Shown one piece after another: positions 63,066 through 64,000 of a DNA stretch of 64,000 nucleotides. Source of the stretch: Flammeovirga sp. SJP92 (GTDB lineage Bacteria > Bacteroidota > Bacteroidia > Cytophagales > Flammeovirgaceae); contig NZ_LQAQ01000116.1 of the NCBI RefSeq assembly GCF_001583495.1, positions 124,001 to 188,000 of the forward strand, written 5' to 3'. Below the pieces are notes generated by a model. The model ran no database searches, was not told the origin of the DNA, and saw only the letters and a list, made by a program, of their open reading frames with translations. Made by a program: the position numbers and the translations under genes. Every line of letters begins with the position of its first letter. Within the stretch, counting starts at the first letter, position 1.

Positions 63066-63943
63066 TAGAAATAAATTTGAGTGATATCAAGTACAAAATT
63101 AAAAGTATATTTATACCATATTTGCTCATAAGTATTTCATCATGTGTGTTATACACGTTATTTTATTGGGTTATAGTAGTCCAACTTGATATGTTTCAAT
63201 TTCCAAGTAGTATAGTTAACCTTCTCGTGCTTTTTATGATTCCTGGAGTGTTGGTTCAGACCGTGTTAAAGGAAAGATTACAGATATTAGCTATAAAAAA
63301 AATAAGAGTAATTGGTTTTAAGTTATTAATACTTTTTTCAATCATAGTACCTTTAGTACTTTTAGGACATGCTATTCTGGATGATGTGTTTTTTAGGTTA
63401 GTTGAAATAAATGATGTTGAGGATATAGGAAAATTTTCTAGTGATAAATTTTTTACTGTAAACAGCTTCAAAATAATTAAAAATCAAGAAAAAGGATATA
63501 CACGAGTTACCCCTCCATCAAGAGGAAGTAGTATGGAACTGGTTTTTTATAGATTATTTCAATTTGAAAATTCTGAAAATATCTGGTATGGGTTAAGTTT
63601 TGATAAAAAAGTATTAACGGCCGAAGATGATCAAAATGGCACTTTAAGTAAGGTTTTCTCAGCAAACATTCAAAATGATCTAGATACCTATAATTTTTAT
63701 AATGTTGATTACTTTGAAAAGGTATTTAATCCAACTGAAAAGAAAAACTTTATGAGAGGAATTGACAATAACGATTTGAAGTTTAGGGATAGTTCACCAA
63801 TAATTCTGATACCTCAAAAAGGAAAATTTGAACAAAGATTGTACACCAAAACCTCTGGTTTAGTTCAAATATATCTCATAAATATTGCTTTTGTACTTTT
63901 TATTATTTTTCAATTAAAATTAAAACCTCGTGATATAAAATAA
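63062..63943 (+). CDS. Membrane protein with a large extracytoplasmic domain, 293 aa
   Basis: Three hydrophobic segments near the N-terminus (FIPYLLISISSCVLYTLFYW; IVNLLVLFMIPGVLVQTVL; VIGFKLLILFSIIVPLVLLG) are followed by a polar domain of about 140 residues and one final membrane helix (VQIYLINIAFVLFIIFQLKL). No family is recognised. It overlaps the preceding gene by four bases and is co-translated with it; the pair may form a small membrane system (inference). Confidence 0.6.
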   Translation: MIEINLSDIKYKIKSIFIPYLLISISSCVLYTLFYWVIVVQLDMFQFPSSIVNLLVLFMIPGVLVQTVLKERLQILAIKKIRVIGFKLLILFSIIVPLVLLGHAILDDVFFRLVEINDVEDIGKFSSDKFFTVNSFKIIKNQEKGYTRVTPPSRGSSMELVFYRLFQFENSENIWYGLSFDKKVLTAEDDQNGTLSKVFSANIQNDLDTYNFYNVDYFEKVFNPTEKKNFMRGIDNNDLKFRDSSPIILIPQKGKFEQRLYTKTSGLVQIYLINIAFVLFIIFQLKLKPRDIK

Positions 63944-64000
63944 TTTTTTAACGCTCACAAAGCAAACTTTATAAACTTAATGAATCTCAGCAAATACTTC

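Noticed and set aside
63980-64000. A possible gene start at the right edge (MNLSKYF)
   Set aside because: Only seven codons are visible, too few to judge.
1-64000. CRISPR arrays, tRNA or rRNA genes, SusC/SusD pair
   Set aside because: None seen by eye: no regular short repeats with spacers, no tRNA-like cloverleaf, no TonB-dependent receptor frame.

Overview
The window is AT-rich DNA from a member of the Bacteroidota, most likely a marine Cytophagales bacterium of the Flammeovirga type. The evidence is a hybrid two-component sensor of the kind that controls polysaccharide utilisation loci (PULs), S1 sulfatases, many lipoproteins with a short hydrophobic leader and a cysteine, few Shine-Dalgarno sites and A-rich leaders. 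This placement is inference from gene content; no rRNA, tRNA or CRISPR array was seen.

Region 1 (1-18.6 kb) is a mixed chromosomal segment. It holds a DUF1801 protein, a Kelch-repeat lipoprotein, a DUF5996 protein, a lone S1 sulfatase, an acyltransferase-3 membrane protein, a DUF2490 outer-membrane protein, a Bcr/CflA-type efflux pump, a FemAB/BioF2-like acyltransferase, a GtrA-like protein, a PKD-like lipoprotein and a VOC protein. Four very small genes (39, 51, 46 and 44 codons) lie between them, three of them with a plausible terminator of their own.

Region 2 (19-35.7 kb) is a sulfated-glycan degradation locus: a GH3 glycosidase, a SASA-type esterase, four S1 sulfatases, a 1365-residue hybrid two-component regulator and a GH110-like beta-helix alpha-galactosidase. 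GH110 and two sulfatases form one tight operon. GH110, one sulfatase resembling galactose-6-sulfatases and the other sulfatases together suggest a sulfated alpha-1,3-galactan such as carrageenan (inference). There is no SusC/SusD pair in the window.

Region 3 (35.7-41.5 kb) starts with a compact REP/RAYT element: a Y1 HUH transposase flanked by about 52-bp, nearly perfect inverted repeats built on a GTAG-headed palindrome. It abuts the remnant of an alpha/beta hydrolase gene. Next come a VOC gene, a probable AraC-controlled set of genes (c-type cytochrome, two membrane proteins, an NmrA-like NAD(P)-binding protein) and a PEP-mutase/isocitrate-lyase family enzyme.

Region 4 (41.5-64 kb) is accessory: short orphan genes, secreted or lipoprotein hypotheticals, a SUKH-like protein, a MORN protein, an S41 peptidase, a free-standing HflX N-terminal domain, repeated intergenic sequences, several decayed or frameshifted genes, and a complete IS3-family insertion sequence whose two flanking genes are both truncated and unrelated to each other. 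It resembles a store of recombining small (possibly immunity-type) genes. Near the end are a POT-type transporter and a two-gene operon of secreted mono-haem lipoproteins. The strongest candidates for something undescribed are the REP/RAYT element, the cassette-like repeats and the mono-haem pair; none can be proved novel without database searches.
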